In this document: one piece after another, positions 63,886 through 64,000 of the stretch | Layout of the letters: every line of letters begins with the position of its first letter | How positions within the stretch are numbered: the first letter of the stretch is position 1 | Source: Clostridiales bacterium | GTDB taxonomy: Bacteria; Bacillota; Clostridia; Caldicoprobacterales; UBA3941 | Reading direction: 5' to 3' | DNA length: 64,000 nt | Assembly (NCBI GenBank): GCA_012735575.1 | Contig: JAAYGY010000002.1 | Location: forward strand, 16,554 to 80,553 | Notes under the pieces: model-generated | Seen by the model: the letters and a program-made list of their open reading frames with translations, nothing else | The model's database searches: none | What the model was told of the DNA's origin: nothing | Program-made: the position numbers and the translations under genes

Positions 63886-64000
63886 TTATCTTCCTAAGTC
63901 CTTCCAGTGTTCATAGGCTTCGTATAATTCTATTAGAGCACTAGATTTATCTTTTGCTTTAATAGCACCGCGTAACCTGGCTAAGCTTATGGTAAAAGAA
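63886..64000 (-). CDS. 3' end of a gene entering from the right edge (partial)
   Basis: An open frame from the window edge codes for about 37 residues ending 'SALIELYEAYEHWKDLGR', with TAA at 63886-63888. The composition looks like a helical protein end. Too little is visible to name a family. The folT promoter lies immediately downstream. Confidence 0.5.
   Translation of the reverse strand, partial: SFTISLARLRGAIKAKDKSSALIELYEAYEHWKDLGR

Overview
The window looks like a chromosomal segment of a low-GC, anaerobic, endospore-forming member of the Clostridia. The sporulation evidence is an alpha/beta-type small acid-soluble spore protein, a SpoIID/LytB-domain protein and a YhcN-type lipoprotein. 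The anaerobe evidence is an NfnAB-type flavin/Fe-S transhydrogenase pair and an acyl-CoA dehydratase activase cluster. Starts are often TTG or GTG behind strong Shine-Dalgarno sequences, and intrinsic terminators are plentiful. I cannot name a genus from sequence alone.

Layout. 1-5.5 kb: a DUF3343 protein, endonuclease III, a P-loop/Asp23-like fusion, nfnA-nfnB and an Ogg-type glycosylase. 5.5-22 kb: purine metabolism, with guaB, guaA, a MazG-like protein, the operon purC-purL-purE-purF-purM-purN-purH-purD, and a hypoxanthine/guanine permease. 22-26 kb: lysine/diaminopimelate genes (asd-dapB behind a lysine riboswitch; dapA divergent). 26-35 kb: YesL-type membrane protein, methyltransferase, Hsp33, a TPR protein, YkvI-type transporter, an interrupted cca gene and a SpoIID protein. 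35-40 kb: DUF2207 protein and a nitrate/sulfonate/thiamine-precursor-type ABC transporter. 40-46 kb: two tRNAs, pgsA, a T-box leader with a small membrane protein, valS and folC. 46-54 kb: beta-propeller protein, DUF4364 protein, SASP, HI0933-type flavoprotein, BirA-controlled bioY, an HPr-like protein and a three-gene activase cluster. 54-64 kb: 6S RNA candidate, two tRNAs, DUF3221 lipoprotein, SRAP protein, YhcN lipoprotein, glpP-glpK, a Gln-rich lipoprotein, a uridine kinase-like protein, a CapA-like lipoprotein, folT behind a THF riboswitch, and a partial gene.

The most striking observation is in the purine genes. All three glutamine amidotransferases encoded here have lost their glutaminase machinery. 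In PurF the nucleophilic Cys is Ser and the oxyanion Asn is Asp. In PurL the C-terminal GATase Cys is Gly and the His/Glu dyad is gone. In GuaA the GATase domain is deleted from the nucleophile elbow through the catalytic His/Glu. The synthase domains look intact. This suggests a purine pathway running on free ammonia instead of glutamine, a coordinated change I have not seen described.

Purine control is layered. PurR-box pairs sit upstream of the promoters for purC and for the permease. Intact purine riboswitches with terminators precede purL (inside the operon) and the permease. A shortened riboswitch relic lacking P2 precedes purC. Other notable items are a DapB fused to aspartokinase-type ACT domains, an in-frame amber codon in cca next to tRNA genes that all encode their own CCA, and four tRNAs that all carry C at the wobble position.
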